The translations under genes and the position numbers were made by a program. Source: CAYMSA01 sp964392965 (GTDB lineage: Bacteria > Actinomycetota > Coriobacteriia > Anaerosomatales > Anaerosomataceae). Taken from it: 12,633 nucleotides of DNA. The stretch spans positions 1 through 12,633 of the forward strand of contig CAYMSA010000052.1 in the NCBI GenBank assembly GCA_964392965.1, in the 5' to 3' direction. The notes below the pieces were generated by a model, which was given only the letters and a program-made list of their open reading frames with translations, had not been told where the DNA came from and ran no database searches. Shown piece after piece: positions 1-9,547 of the stretch; the first letter of the stretch is position 1, and each line of letters begins with the position of its first letter.

Positions 1-96
1 CGGGAAGAGCCGGTTGATCGTGCGGTCCAGCTCGCTCTGGACGGGCGACCCACCACCCGCCGTGGTTTCAGGGATTTCCTGATCGATCTCAGTCAC
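1..96 (-). CDS. brxL: Probable BrxL (Lon-like BREX protein), N-terminal fragment
   Basis: Only the first 32 codons are in the window; the gene runs off the left edge. Reading starts at GTG 96-94, and the frame stays open to base 1. A GGAGG at 110-106 lies 9 nt upstream and next to the pglZ stop (113-111), so the gene is the next cistron of the operon after a 14-nt gap. The ATG at 103-101 is rejected because it meets a stop after four codons. After a short polar leader the peptide reads ELDRTINRLFP, like the LD..LN..FP/FAG opening that I recall for BrxL. BrxL is the usual last gene of type 1 BREX: an AAA+ protein with a Lon-like C-terminal domain that forms DNA-binding multimers. In E. coli it is needed for phage exclusion but not for methylation. 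The call rests mostly on gene order, as too little protein is present to show any catalytic motif. Confidence 0.7.
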   Translation of the reverse strand, partial: MTEIDQEIPETTAGGGSPVQSELDRTINRLFP

Positions 97-110
97 GGGC
101 CATGCCCTCC

Positions 111-2606
111 CTAGAAGTCGAAGTCCGAGGCGAACGCACGCCTCAGCGTGTACAGCGCCTTGGCGTACCCGCGCCACTGGTTCGTGTTGGGGATTCGCTC
201 CTCGAGCCGGAACTCGACGGTGCGGTTGTTGTACTCGTTCGCGTCAGGGGTGAGCAGCAGGTGCGCGCTGTAGTACCGGTCGCGTTTGTCGGTGGACTGC
301 TGGTCGAACGTCAGCTCAGGCTGGTTCGAGATCAGGGTCTCCCCCACGTAGAGGCCCGCCCGCATAGTCCGGGCCTGGACCTTCTCGCTGACCGGCTCGG
401 ACTGGAACAGCTTGACCACCAACTGGGCGGTGGTGATCCTGTCGGACTCGGGCAACACCTCAACATTGACGAGCCGGGTGTCGCTCCTGCGCTTCTTGTT
501 GACCGTCAACACCGGCACCACAACCTCCTGCAACGTCGAACCCCCGTGCACGAACCGGGACCCGGCGCCGGGCAGCCGCAGCCGGTGGATCGACTTCGGG
601 ATCTGCACGTCCAGGTCGCTGTCGAGCCCGAGCTGAGCGGCCGTGAACGTCCGGAAGGCAGGATCGTCTTTCAGGCCGCGGCCGAGCACGTAGCGGCGGT
701 TCTTGACGGTGATCTCATCCCCCTGCGGCAGCGTCGACAGGTAGAACGCCTCCGCGAGCCCCGAGTCTTGGAACAGGAACCCATGGTCGGCGGTGATGAG
801 GATGTTCGTCGCGTTCGCATTCGTCAACCGCTTCACCAACTCGACCAGCTCCACCAGCGTGGCCTCGGCAGCCGCGAACACCTGCCGTTCGGTGCCCGGC
901 TTGTCGCCGGTGGCGTCAATACGGTTGTGGTAGACGTACAACACCTGGTGCTGCTGGTACAGCTCCCGCAGCTCATCGCGGGTCAGCGAGCTGACGTCCT
1001 CCGCCTGGATGGCCCGGCCGTCGACGGCGGCGAGGATACTGCTGCGGTTGGCGGTCCCGTCCGTCCGCGCCCCGTCGACGAGCACCGGGTCACCGCTCGG
1101 TGAGTGCCCGATCGTGCGGTGCGGCAAGAGCGCCGCCATCCCAAGCTGGGTGTAACTCGGCAGCACCCCCAGCACCGCGTCAAGGGTCGCGTCGAACCGG
1201 TCCTCCTGCCGGATGCGCCAGCCGAGTTCGTCCGCGATCTCGTAACGCAGAGCGTCGGAGATGATCACGACAGCCTTCTTCCGGCCATCGCGGATGATAG
1301 GGGCCACATGGCTGGAGAAGAACGAGGTTTGTGAGTTCAGCTGGGCGGATTGCCACCGGTCGACGGCGTCGACCTGCTGCTGCCAGGCGTTGCCCAGCTC
1401 GTAGAGGAACTTGTTCGCGTAGAACTTCTCCACCTGGGTGCGCAGCGCCTCCAACGGCACAGCGTGTTCGGTGGTGCGGGCCGCGTGAACGAACTGCCGG
1501 TACAGCTGGTCGACACGGAACCACTCCCGCCGGTAGCGTTCCAGGCCCTCGTCAAACGAGTGCATCGACAGGTCCAGCGCCGCCAGCTTTGTCAGCAGTT
1601 CGGAGGCGCTGCCGATCGCGGTGTACAACTGGCGGTAGCCGTCGATCCAGATGCTGCTCTGCCGGCCACGGATGACCTCGGTGACCTCACGCGCGGTCAC
1701 AGTGCGCTCCGCGACGGCGCGGGCGAGTTCGCTGATGATCTTCCGGTCGACGTCCTCGAACAGGTCGTTGCCGACCAAGTCCCGGAAGCCCGTGTCCTCG
1801 ATCGTGCGGGCGTAGTCCAAGTCGCGTGCGGCGCGCCGGGCGAGGGCCAGCAGCGCGGCTTGGCTGTGCCGGTCGTTGCGCAGGCTGGCGAAATCCAGCT
1901 GGATGTTCCGCAAGGCCCCCGGACGTTCCGACTTGAACCCTCCAATGGCCTGGCGGAACACCCACAACACGAAGTCGTCCACGCTCGGGTTCGGGGAGGT
2001 GTAGCCGTAGATCGTGGCGACACCGTGCCAGAAGAACGTGTCGAGCCCGTACTCGGCCAGGGCACGGTACTTGGCGTCACCGCCGGTGGCGTTCTCGCCG
2101 AGCAGGGTGCGGGTGATCTCCAGCAGGCTGTGTTCCCGCTGCCCCAGCAGCACGGCGCACATTTTGGCGCGCAGTTTGTCCGCGTCGTCCTCAGGACTCA
2201 ACAGTGCCTTCAGGCTCTGCACCCGTCCCTTAGCCCGGAAGTACTTCTCGTGCGCTTGCACGGCCTCCGCCGTTCCGTCTCCGATGAGGCCGAGGTCGCG
2301 CAGCACCAAGGACGTGCGGTCTGCGGTGAACACCCCGTAGGCGAGTTCCAGGTCGAGCAGCCAGTTCCCGATCCCGGATGGCACCGCGCCCGAGCGGTAG
2401 ATGAGGAACTTCCCGGTGGGCTCCTCGTGTAGCAGCCGGTACTTGGTGGCGTACTCGTTGTTCGCGACCCGCAGGGTCGTCACGCCCTCCAGTCCGAGCG
2501 TGTCCAGATCGGCGGCGTATTCGCCGTCCGGGTCGTGCCAGAACACCACCCGCTGTGTCTCGAACCTGCGCTCGAGGTGCGGGCGGACGGCGGAGGTTTC
2601 ACTCAT
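111..2606 (-). CDS. pglZ: BREX type 1 protein PglZ, alkaline phosphatase superfamily
   Basis: Full-length, 831 aa, the usual size for type 1 PglZ. The C-terminal half holds the PglZ domain of the alkaline phosphatase superfamily. The first metal-site motif is VVIISDALRYE (D451). PSYTQLGM places the expected nucleophile-like Thr at T486. HNRIDATGD follows at about 560-568, then the second metal motif ITADHGF (D607, H608) and a late FVHGG (H687). Residues 1-400 are a mostly helical region with no motif I can name. In characterised type 1 systems PglZ is needed with PglX, BrxB and BrxC for host methylation and for phage resistance; its chemical role is not settled. The ATG at 2606-2604 has GGAGG at 2617-2613, 6 nt upstream, and the gene overlaps the end of pglX by 8 nt (2599-2606). 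It therefore has its own good ribosome site as well as possible coupling. No frameshift or missing key residue was seen. Confidence 0.96.
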   Translation of the reverse strand: MSETSAVRPHLERRFETQRVVFWHDPDGEYAADLDTLGLEGVTTLRVANNEYATKYRLLHEEPTGKFLIYRSGAVPSGIGNWLLDLELAYGVFTADRTSLVLRDLGLIGDGTAEAVQAHEKYFRAKGRVQSLKALLSPEDDADKLRAKMCAVLLGQREHSLLEITRTLLGENATGGDAKYRALAEYGLDTFFWHGVATIYGYTSPNPSVDDFVLWVFRQAIGGFKSERPGALRNIQLDFASLRNDRHSQAALLALARRAARDLDYARTIEDTGFRDLVGNDLFEDVDRKIISELARAVAERTVTAREVTEVIRGRQSSIWIDGYRQLYTAIGSASELLTKLAALDLSMHSFDEGLERYRREWFRVDQLYRQFVHAARTTEHAVPLEALRTQVEKFYANKFLYELGNAWQQQVDAVDRWQSAQLNSQTSFFSSHVAPIIRDGRKKAVVIISDALRYEIADELGWRIRQEDRFDATLDAVLGVLPSYTQLGMAALLPHRTIGHSPSGDPVLVDGARTDGTANRSSILAAVDGRAIQAEDVSSLTRDELRELYQQHQVLYVYHNRIDATGDKPGTERQVFAAAEATLVELVELVKRLTNANATNILITADHGFLFQDSGLAEAFYLSTLPQGDEITVKNRRYVLGRGLKDDPAFRTFTAAQLGLDSDLDVQIPKSIHRLRLPGAGSRFVHGGSTLQEVVVPVLTVNKKRRSDTRLVNVEVLPESDRITTAQLVVKLFQSEPVSEKVQARTMRAGLYVGETLISNQPELTFDQQSTDKRDRYYSAHLLLTPDANEYNNRTVEFRLEERIPNTNQWRGYAKALYTLRRAFASDFDF

Positions 2607-5600
2607 CGCTTGCCTCCAGCCCGGGGATCTTCTTCAGCGCGGCCCCGAACTTCGGGTAGTTGGCCTTCACCCCGTCATCGAGGTCGATGTCAACCTGGCG
2701 GGTTGCCAGCGGGTAGAGCACGTCGTGCTCGTACTCCTCGAGCTCCAGCAGTACCTTGCGCAGCCGGTCGACCTCCTTCAGCGCCGCCGCCTGCTGCCGT
2801 GGTGTTCCACCACCCGCCGCGAGCCGCTCCTGGTGCTGGCGGCTGGCCTCCAACTTCGCCTTGAACTCCCGCAAGTACTCGTTCAGCACCGTCGAGACGG
2901 TCGACGGGGTGTAACGGTGCATGTAGATCAACGCGTTGAACGAGCCCTTCGGGCTGGAGAACAACCAGTAGATCGGGCGCTTCTTGTACCGCTGCACATG
3001 ATCCTTGTAGAACGACCGCACAAAGTAGTCCCGCAGATCCTTCACCCCGAGCGACTCGGTCACGAACCGCAGGTTCTCCTCGAAGTGCTGCTCACCGAAC
3101 GCCACCCGTAGGAACTTCCGGAACCGGGTGACGATGTCGTCCTCGAACCAGTCACCATCCACGATCGGCAGAACGTTGTCCCGATCCGGCTGGAACTTAG
3201 GGCTCGGCACCCTCGCCAGGTAGCCCTGCAGCGTCTCCCCCTGGTTCGCCAGGATCAACCCTGGCTCATCAAGGCTGTAGCGACCGAACATGCAACCGAC
3301 GGCGTAAGAGATGAGGTCGACACAGGTAGCACCGGCAAAGGTGCCTGCCTCGGTTGAGGTGGACCCTGCGGCAGGGTTGAAGATCAGCGACACGTCCGTT
3401 GCCGCGACTGCTCCATTGACGACGGATTCGAGCCCGTACGCGGACGCTATCGAAATGTTGATTGTCTCCTCAACTTTCGCCAGCTCTCTCGCCCGCGACG
3501 AACAGACTTCCTCGAACGAGGCAACCACGTCTTCCAACGGACGGCCTGCAACTCTACTGTTTCGCACAAGCGGAGAGACCGGAAACTCGCGAGAAATCTC
3601 GGAGGACTCCCAGTCTGCGCGGGATATCTCCACCGCCCTAGAAACGGACTGTTCGAGAGCTCTGTGCTTGATTCCCGCTAGCGGAATCCGTCCGATTTCT
3701 GTGCTCGTGAACGCCGTTCCTGGCGACATCAAGTCTAGGAAGTACTGGACTGTCGAAGAGTTCACCAGGCCGAGGACCAAACTACGGTCAGCATCGACTG
3801 CGGGAAACATCATTCGCCCCGTGTCATCGAAGACGAACCCAGGGGGCAATTCGCGGACCGAGAATCGTCCGCTCCCGATCTTGGAGAAGGTTAGGCCAGC
3901 GCGTCCCTGAAACCCGGAATTCCTGATCGCGGAACTGCGGTGCGCGCGGATTCTCTCGCCATCTCGCTCCCAATCCATAACGGTCAGTTGGCCGCCATAC
4001 CAGCGGCGAAACGGCACACCCCTGCTGCATGGCGTCCACCGTCGAGTCCCAATTAGACCAGGGTCTCCCGTTGGTGAAATCGTCGTGTGCGAGACCTCGT
4101 ACCATTCGCGTTCAAAGGATAAATTGTCACCGGTAGAGATGCCTGCCTTCAGGGCGACCTGCGATGCGAGTGAAGGATATTCCCTGAACGCCTTCAGTGC
4201 CTCAGGTGCCGCGCTATAAGCGAACGGTATGCCGGGTACGTGCTCTATGTCAGCGGCTCGGATCGTATGCCGATAAGAGATCTCCGGATTGGCGATCCCA
4301 TCGAGCAGATCTTCTTCCTTTCCGGCGCCGTCCAATGCCTCGAGACGCACGCAAACGGTTGTGTTCTTGCTCATACCGGCTCGGTTCATCGCGAATGCCA
4401 CATTTGCACCGAACTTGTCTGCATGATAGGCGGAATCGCGGAGATGGAGGAGGCTCGAGAAACTCCCAGAGCGAAGCATCATCTCTCGAAATCGTTCGTA
4501 CGTCGAGGCTGTCATCCATTCATCGCCGACGACCATAGCCAGTGCGCCTTGTTGCCCCGCAAGTTGAAGGCCTCGGTAGACAAAAGCGCCATAGAGATTT
4601 TGCTTTGCGTCCGCATAGAGGCCCCCTAGGTGAAGCGAGAGTTCCCAACCCATGTTTCTCGCCCCCATGTACGGGGGGTTGGCGATGAATACGGAGTATC
4701 TGGGCGAAAGATACTCGGTCTGCAGGACGACTCGGTGAGCCCGGCTCAGAATGTCACGTATGAGGAGGTTCGCTGCGTTGTCGAGAGTATCCAGGTGCTT
4801 GAGTAGTCCCGTCAGGTGGTGGTCGGGTTGGATCAAGGAACCGAAGATGTCGGCGTGCTCGAAGGCGTTCCAGAAGGCTTCCTCGGCGGCGCGGTCGCCG
4901 TCCGGGGTGACGAGCAGGTCGAGTTCGGGTGGTGTGAATGTGATGGGTTCGAGGACGCAGATGTTGGGCTGGACCTGCTTGGTGAAGAAGGTGCGTTGGC
5001 GGGCGCGGGCCTTCATGGTGAGCGCGAATGCTGCGAGCGCGCCGGCGCGGGGGTCGATCTCGGTGCCGTAGAGGTTGTGAGTGAGGATCAGGCCGGGGAT
5101 GTCGGAGGGGGCGTACCCCTCCTCCTCGTAAATGGCATACAGCAGGTCGAACGCGTAGGTGAGCATGTGCCCCGAGCCACAGGCCGGGTCGATGATCTTC
5201 AACTCTTCCGGGCTGGTGACCTTCAGGAAGTCGGTCTCCTCGTCAACCGGCTTGATGTAGTAGTCCATCTGTTCGGCCAGGCGTGAGGTGGGTCGGTTCA
5301 GTAGCCACAGCCGTCCGAGGGAGTTCTCCACCAGGTAGCGGACGATCCAGTGCGGGGTGAACAGTTGGGTGGCGGCGGGGATCTCCGCGGCGCCGGCCTT
5401 CTTGTTCTTCTTGAAGCCCGCGAAGACCTCCTCCTTCCGTTCGGAGATGTAGAACTGGTACAGCCAGCCGATGACCTCCACGTCCTGGCAGACGTCCTCG
5501 GTGAGCGTCGCGACTGCGCGGGCCAACACGGAGTCGTCAGCGAGCAGGTTGGCGGGGATGAGCAGCTCGGTGTAGTCGCCTTCGCGTTCGAACATGAACG

Positions 5601-6084
5601 GCATGGCCCGGTTCCAGTGGCGGCAGTACTCGGCGAGCAGGTACGCGTATGCCTCGCCCTGCGGGTCGTCGCTGCGGCGGGTGCCGTCCAGCAGGCCCAT
5701 TACCGTCTCGACGGTGCTCTTGTTGGTAACGACGGTGGTGTCGATGGTGCCGCGTTTCGCTTCGGCGAGGATCTCCGGCTGGCCCCCCTGCTGTCCGCGG
5801 GCCGGTGAGACGACACCGACGCCGGTGTACCCGTTGGCGTCCATGAAGCGCAGCGCGATGATGCGGTTGAACCAGGTGTAGGCCACCTTGTCCGCAATCG
5901 CAGCACGCCCGGCCTCTCCCCCACCCGCGGCGGCTACGGCCTTCTCCAGGGCCGCGACAGCGCCCGGCTGTTCCACCCGCTCCCAGGATGCCGGGGCGAG
6001 GACCCGCCGGATCCCGGCAGAGACCTCAGTGATGAGGTCCGTACGGGCGCGGGTGGCGAACGACTTCAGCGGTGCAGTGTCCAT
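2599..6084 (-). CDS. pglX: BREX type 1 adenine-specific DNA methyltransferase PglX
   Basis: Full-length, 1161 aa, close to the roughly 1200 aa of type 1 PglX. It transfers methyl from S-adenosylmethionine to N6 of adenine at one short, non-palindromic site. This marks the host DNA, and the same recognition is thought to direct exclusion of unmarked phage. Visible motifs: FTPHWIVRYLVE at 242-253; SAM-binding motif I DPACGSGHM at 299-307; acidic TEID at 341-344; catalytic motif IV NPPY at 469-472. A variable region of about 500-930 follows, expected to hold target recognition, then a conserved C-terminal part with YWLFSSPKGSFNALIYMH at about 1039-1056. The charged, Gln-rich stretch at about 1075-1120 is probably coiled coil. 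The ATG at 6084 shares one base with the brxC stop (TGATG) and has no strong ribosome site, so translation is probably coupled to brxC. DNA for residues about 446-930 is less GC-rich than its flanks and includes a TTA codon (L655). The target sequence cannot be predicted. Confidence 0.97.
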   Translation of the reverse strand: MDTAPLKSFATRARTDLITEVSAGIRRVLAPASWERVEQPGAVAALEKAVAAAGGGEAGRAAIADKVAYTWFNRIIALRFMDANGYTGVGVVSPARGQQGGQPEILAEAKRGTIDTTVVTNKSTVETVMGLLDGTRRSDDPQGEAYAYLLAEYCRHWNRAMPFMFEREGDYTELLIPANLLADDSVLARAVATLTEDVCQDVEVIGWLYQFYISERKEEVFAGFKKNKKAGAAEIPAATQLFTPHWIVRYLVENSLGRLWLLNRPTSRLAEQMDYYIKPVDEETDFLKVTSPEELKIIDPACGSGHMLTYAFDLLYAIYEEEGYAPSDIPGLILTHNLYGTEIDPRAGALAAFALTMKARARQRTFFTKQVQPNICVLEPITFTPPELDLLVTPDGDRAAEEAFWNAFEHADIFGSLIQPDHHLTGLLKHLDTLDNAANLLIRDILSRAHRVVLQTEYLSPRYSVFIANPPYMGARNMGWELSLHLGGLYADAKQNLYGAFVYRGLQLAGQQGALAMVVGDEWMTASTYERFREMMLRSGSFSSLLHLRDSAYHADKFGANVAFAMNRAGMSKNTTVCVRLEALDGAGKEEDLLDGIANPEISYRHTIRAADIEHVPGIPFAYSAAPEALKAFREYPSLASQVALKAGISTGDNLSFEREWYEVSHTTISPTGDPGLIGTRRWTPCSRGVPFRRWYGGQLTVMDWERDGERIRAHRSSAIRNSGFQGRAGLTFSKIGSGRFSVRELPPGFVFDDTGRMMFPAVDADRSLVLGLVNSSTVQYFLDLMSPGTAFTSTEIGRIPLAGIKHRALEQSVSRAVEISRADWESSEISREFPVSPLVRNSRVAGRPLEDVVASFEEVCSSRARELAKVEETINISIASAYGLESVVNGAVAATDVSLIFNPAAGSTSTEAGTFAGATCVDLISYAVGCMFGRYSLDEPGLILANQGETLQGYLARVPSPKFQPDRDNVLPIVDGDWFEDDIVTRFRKFLRVAFGEQHFEENLRFVTESLGVKDLRDYFVRSFYKDHVQRYKKRPIYWLFSSPKGSFNALIYMHRYTPSTVSTVLNEYLREFKAKLEASRQHQERLAAGGGTPRQQAAALKEVDRLRKVLLELEEYEHDVLYPLATRQVDIDLDDGVKANYPKFGAALKKIPGLEASDE

Positions 6085-9000
6085 CAGAGGGAGATTTGCT
6101 TTCCGTCGGTGAGCGCCTTGAGTAGCGCGATGCGGAGCGCGTCGAGGTACCGGTCGACTTGGTCGGGTGTTTCCAGCAGGCCGTGCATGCCGGGGACGGT
6201 GATGGTCTTGATCGAGACCGTCTTCTTCGCCGGAAGAGGGTCGTCGCCGCGTGCGAGCTGGTCGAGCAGTGAGGGGTAGATGGTTTCCTCGAAGCTGGTG
6301 GCCTGTTCGCGGATGAGGGCGATCTGGGTTTCGCTGCTAAGGCGGGCGATGATCTGGTCAATGGCTTGGACGACTCGCTGTTGGGCGTCCTCGCTGGCGT
6401 TGGCGTAGGAGGAGCTGCCGAGGAGTTCGGACTTCCGGTTCCCGATCACCTCGATGACGGCCGCGCGGCTGGTAGTGAGCGCGCCTGTGATCTGTGCCTG
6501 CAGAGTCTGGGTGGCCTGGCCGAGCTGGGTCATGCGGGTGCCCCGGAAGGCGTTGGGGTCGTCGAGGAGCCGCTGGATGTCCGTGTCGCTCCCGTCAGGG
6601 AGGTAGCGCAGGTTGTTCGTATGCGCGGTGAGCAGCGCGTCGGCGGTGTCGTAAATGGTGCGTTGTCCGCCGTTGAGGAACTCTTGGATCGGGTCGATCA
6701 CGTTCTCCTTGGCGTCAAGCAGCTCGTCCCCGATCGCGAACTCGGAGAGGTACCACTCGTCCGGTTTGCCGACGGCCTGCTCCAGCAGTGCGATGGGTGC
6801 CTCAAGCTGCGCCACGAATGGGTACTTCGAGCCGGTCATTCGGGCCTTGAGTTCGTCGAGTTTGCTGCGCAGTTTGTCACTGCCATGGCGGGCCAGCTCG
6901 AGGGGGTCCTTGGGCGCGGTGGGTTCGTCGAAGAAGTCGATGCAGAACTTGCGGAACGCAGCCACCTTGCGGTCGTCGAAGGTCTTCTGCGGGGTGACCA
7001 CGGTGTGGGAGTGCTTCTGGGTGTTGCGGAGCACCGCGGCGACCTCGCTGCGCTTGAGAACGTTCCCGTCGACGGTGAGAGTGACCTTCGAGGTCCCGAC
7101 CAGCCACGCGGTGACAACCTCGATGGAGGCCAGGTCCCAGCCGTAGGGCTTGGCCTGGAAGGTGTCCACGATCGACTTCACGGTGATCTGCTCGCCGAGC
7201 CGGTCACGTTGCAGCACGAACGAGAGCACCTCGTCGCCCGGGGCCGCGAGCTTCGAGAGCGTAGGGTCGTCGATCAGCCCCGCCTGGTCAGGGTTCGCGT
7301 ACCGCGCGACGTGCTGCTCGTTGTACATGGTGCCGCCGAGCAGGCTGAGCTGGGTGTAGGTGCGGTTGATGAGGTCCTGGAACCCATCGGTGACGCGGGT
7401 GAGGGCATCCTGCGAGGTGGAGGTGATGTCAGCGGCGTTGATCACGAGGTCGGCCTTGCCGACAGCGCGGCGGATGCGCTCGACGAGTTCCTTCTCCCGC
7501 TCGACGTTCTGCGCCGCCTTGGACCGCAGGATCTGGTCCTCGATCGCCGACAGGGAAGTGGTCTGCTTCCGCCGGGTGTACTTCTCGGTCTTGATGAGCA
7601 GGCGCAGGTCGGCCAAGGCCCGGTCGTCGGGCTCGAGGATGACGCGCAGTTCGTCCTTGCCGGCGCTGTGCATCCGGATCTCGTCGGGGCTGTAGGGGTA
7701 CTCCGGGGTGATGAAGTGCACCGTCAGTTCCCGCTGTTGGCCGTACGCCTGGTCGTCGAGTTTGTGGCCGAACGGGAAGTCCTGCCCGTTCTTGGCGTAC
7801 CGCAGCTTGGTGGTCCTGATGACCTCCCCGGAGAGGATCTTGGACAGCCGGGTGCCGACCTCGGAGGCGTCGATGTCGACGTTCTTGATCTCCTCCTCGA
7901 TGACCTGTTCCTCGTTGGTGAGGTACTCATACAGGGTGCCGTTGCGCTGCACGTAGGTCTGGGTCTCGAGCAGGGCCAGCGCTTCCTGTACCCGCTTGGC
8001 GAGGTCCGGCAAGTCCAGTCCAAATCGGTCGTACATCAGCACGGTCAGGTTGCGGGCGGTGGCGTGGAACCCTTCGACGTACTTCACGAGGAACAGCGCC
8101 TTCAGGAGGCGGACCGCGAGGTCATTTTCCAGGTTGCGTTCGGCGACGTCGATGGAGCGTTGCGCCGCCGACTTCAGCGAGGCGCGGATGCCGGCGAACA
8201 TCTGGTCGAAGGTCGCCAGCGTGCCGACCTCGACGTTACCGATCTCTTTCGCGACCTGCTGGACCACGCCCAGCATGGACCGTTCCCCGACGGAACTGTT
8301 GCGGCCCTCGAACACGTTGTGGTCCGATATGCCCTCGATCGCGGCCTGGAAGAGGGGGAACTGGTAGGTGACGAAGGGGTAGGTGCCAACGAAGTGCGCC
8401 TGATCGGTGTAGTTGCGGTAGGTCTTGGCGCCGTCGACGAAGTTGAACAGGGTCTTGAAGTTCGCGGCTTGGGTGTCGTAGATCCGCTGCAGTTCCGTCT
8501 CACCGGCTGTGTTCTTCTCCAGCAGGCGTTTGCGGATGACCTCTTCGACGTCGGCGCTGGTGAGCTTCACCTTGGTGGCGAACCGGGCCTGGATCTTGGA
8601 GAAGTCGTTGCCCTGCTGCTTGGTGCGGTCCCCCACGACCTTGTCCATGTCCTCCTGCGAGGTGACGAACACCCACGCCCGCCCCTGGCACTTGGTGTTC
8701 AGGGACTCGGCGATCGTCTGCAGGTTGAGCATCAGTTTGGTGTCCGAGCCGATGAACTGGCCGACCTCGTCGACGAAGAAGTTCAACCGGTAGGCGGGTT
8801 CCTGCCGGCCCAGCCAGGTCTGGACCTCCTCAGCGAAGTCCTCGATGGACACCGCGTACTCGGAGCGGTACTTGGTGAGGATGTTCGCCGGTGTCGTGTC
8901 GGTGGTGCCGCTGATCTCGGCGTACGCCTTCGCGACGTTCATCTCCTCCAGGACGCCCTCTTCTCGGCCCTGGGCCCAGTCCCGGCCGGAGATCCGCGCG

Positions 9001-9545
9001 TACGCCTCCTTGAAGGCCTTGTACTGGCCGCGGTTGTCCAGGTCACGTTCGAACCGGGCGACGTGCCCCTGGTTGCCGTAGTAGCCGCGGGAGTCGTCGA
9101 ACACCTTGACGAACACCTTCAACAGGGCGTCGGACTGGTCCTTGGCGATCAGGGTGGCCTTCTGATCGATGTTGAACAGCAAGCTCTTCGCCGGGATGCC
9201 CGCAGCCTTGCGCAGCAGCGCGGGCAGGAACGCGTCAGGGGCTTTGGTGAGGAAGCTGGCCGAGACCTGCGCCCGGTCGAACGCTTGGCCCTCCACGTCG
9301 CCCAGCAGGTGGGCGAGCATCTTCAACAGGTGGGACTTGCCGGAGCCGAAGAACCCCGAGATCCACACCCCGTTCGCGTTCGTGTAGTTGGTGTACGCCT
9401 CAAGGAGTTGCTCGACGCCTTTGGCGGCCTCGTTGGTCAGGACATATTCCTCGACCTCGTCACCCAGGTGGGAGGCGTCATCCGCCTTGATGACCCCTTC
9501 GATGGGACGTTGGACATCCTTGGCGAAGATCTCGTTCAGCTTCAT
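6084..9545 (-). CDS. brxC: BREX type 1 ATPase BrxC
   Basis: Full-length, 1153 aa, within the usual 1100-1250 aa of BrxC. It is a P-loop NTPase. Walker A is GFFGSGKS at residues 64-71 (K70, S71); Walker B is LNFFVDE with D259 and E260; WVFVTSQEDM at about 291-300 fits the following sensor strand of AAA-type ATPases. The opening MKLNEIFAKDVQRPIEGVIK is typical of the family. The remaining 850 residues have no motif I can name, apart from charged helical stretches likely to be coiled coil (for example about 690-720). BrxC is required for both methylation and defence in studied type 1 systems, presumably as the ATP-driven core of the complex. The ATG at 9545 lies 2 nt past the brxB stop, with GGAG 8 nt upstream inside the brxB end. 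The stop shares one base with the pglX start. A 1061-aa open frame on the other strand across this gene is a codon-bias shadow. Confidence 0.96.
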   Translation of the reverse strand: MKLNEIFAKDVQRPIEGVIKADDASHLGDEVEEYVLTNEAAKGVEQLLEAYTNYTNANGVWISGFFGSGKSHLLKMLAHLLGDVEGQAFDRAQVSASFLTKAPDAFLPALLRKAAGIPAKSLLFNIDQKATLIAKDQSDALLKVFVKVFDDSRGYYGNQGHVARFERDLDNRGQYKAFKEAYARISGRDWAQGREEGVLEEMNVAKAYAEISGTTDTTPANILTKYRSEYAVSIEDFAEEVQTWLGRQEPAYRLNFFVDEVGQFIGSDTKLMLNLQTIAESLNTKCQGRAWVFVTSQEDMDKVVGDRTKQQGNDFSKIQARFATKVKLTSADVEEVIRKRLLEKNTAGETELQRIYDTQAANFKTLFNFVDGAKTYRNYTDQAHFVGTYPFVTYQFPLFQAAIEGISDHNVFEGRNSSVGERSMLGVVQQVAKEIGNVEVGTLATFDQMFAGIRASLKSAAQRSIDVAERNLENDLAVRLLKALFLVKYVEGFHATARNLTVLMYDRFGLDLPDLAKRVQEALALLETQTYVQRNGTLYEYLTNEEQVIEEEIKNVDIDASEVGTRLSKILSGEVIRTTKLRYAKNGQDFPFGHKLDDQAYGQQRELTVHFITPEYPYSPDEIRMHSAGKDELRVILEPDDRALADLRLLIKTEKYTRRKQTTSLSAIEDQILRSKAAQNVEREKELVERIRRAVGKADLVINAADITSTSQDALTRVTDGFQDLINRTYTQLSLLGGTMYNEQHVARYANPDQAGLIDDPTLSKLAAPGDEVLSFVLQRDRLGEQITVKSIVDTFQAKPYGWDLASIEVVTAWLVGTSKVTLTVDGNVLKRSEVAAVLRNTQKHSHTVVTPQKTFDDRKVAAFRKFCIDFFDEPTAPKDPLELARHGSDKLRSKLDELKARMTGSKYPFVAQLEAPIALLEQAVGKPDEWYLSEFAIGDELLDAKENVIDPIQEFLNGGQRTIYDTADALLTAHTNNLRYLPDGSDTDIQRLLDDPNAFRGTRMTQLGQATQTLQAQITGALTTSRAAVIEVIGNRKSELLGSSSYANASEDAQQRVVQAIDQIIARLSSETQIALIREQATSFEETIYPSLLDQLARGDDPLPAKKTVSIKTITVPGMHGLLETPDQVDRYLDALRIALLKALTDGKQISL

Positions 9546-9547
9546 CG

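Noticed and set aside
1350..2432. 360-aa plus-strand frame opposite pglZ, and similar long plus-strand frames elsewhere
   Set aside because: Same antisense artefact: no recognisable motif, no good ribosome site, and full overlap with a confidently identified gene.
4673..4678. Run of six G (C6 on the coding strand) in the pglX NPPY codons, and C6 at 5783-5788, as phase-variation tracts
   Set aside because: PglX phase variation is known in some systems, but tracts of six are common in high-GC DNA and short for slippage. The first is dictated by the Asn-Pro-Pro-Tyr codons.
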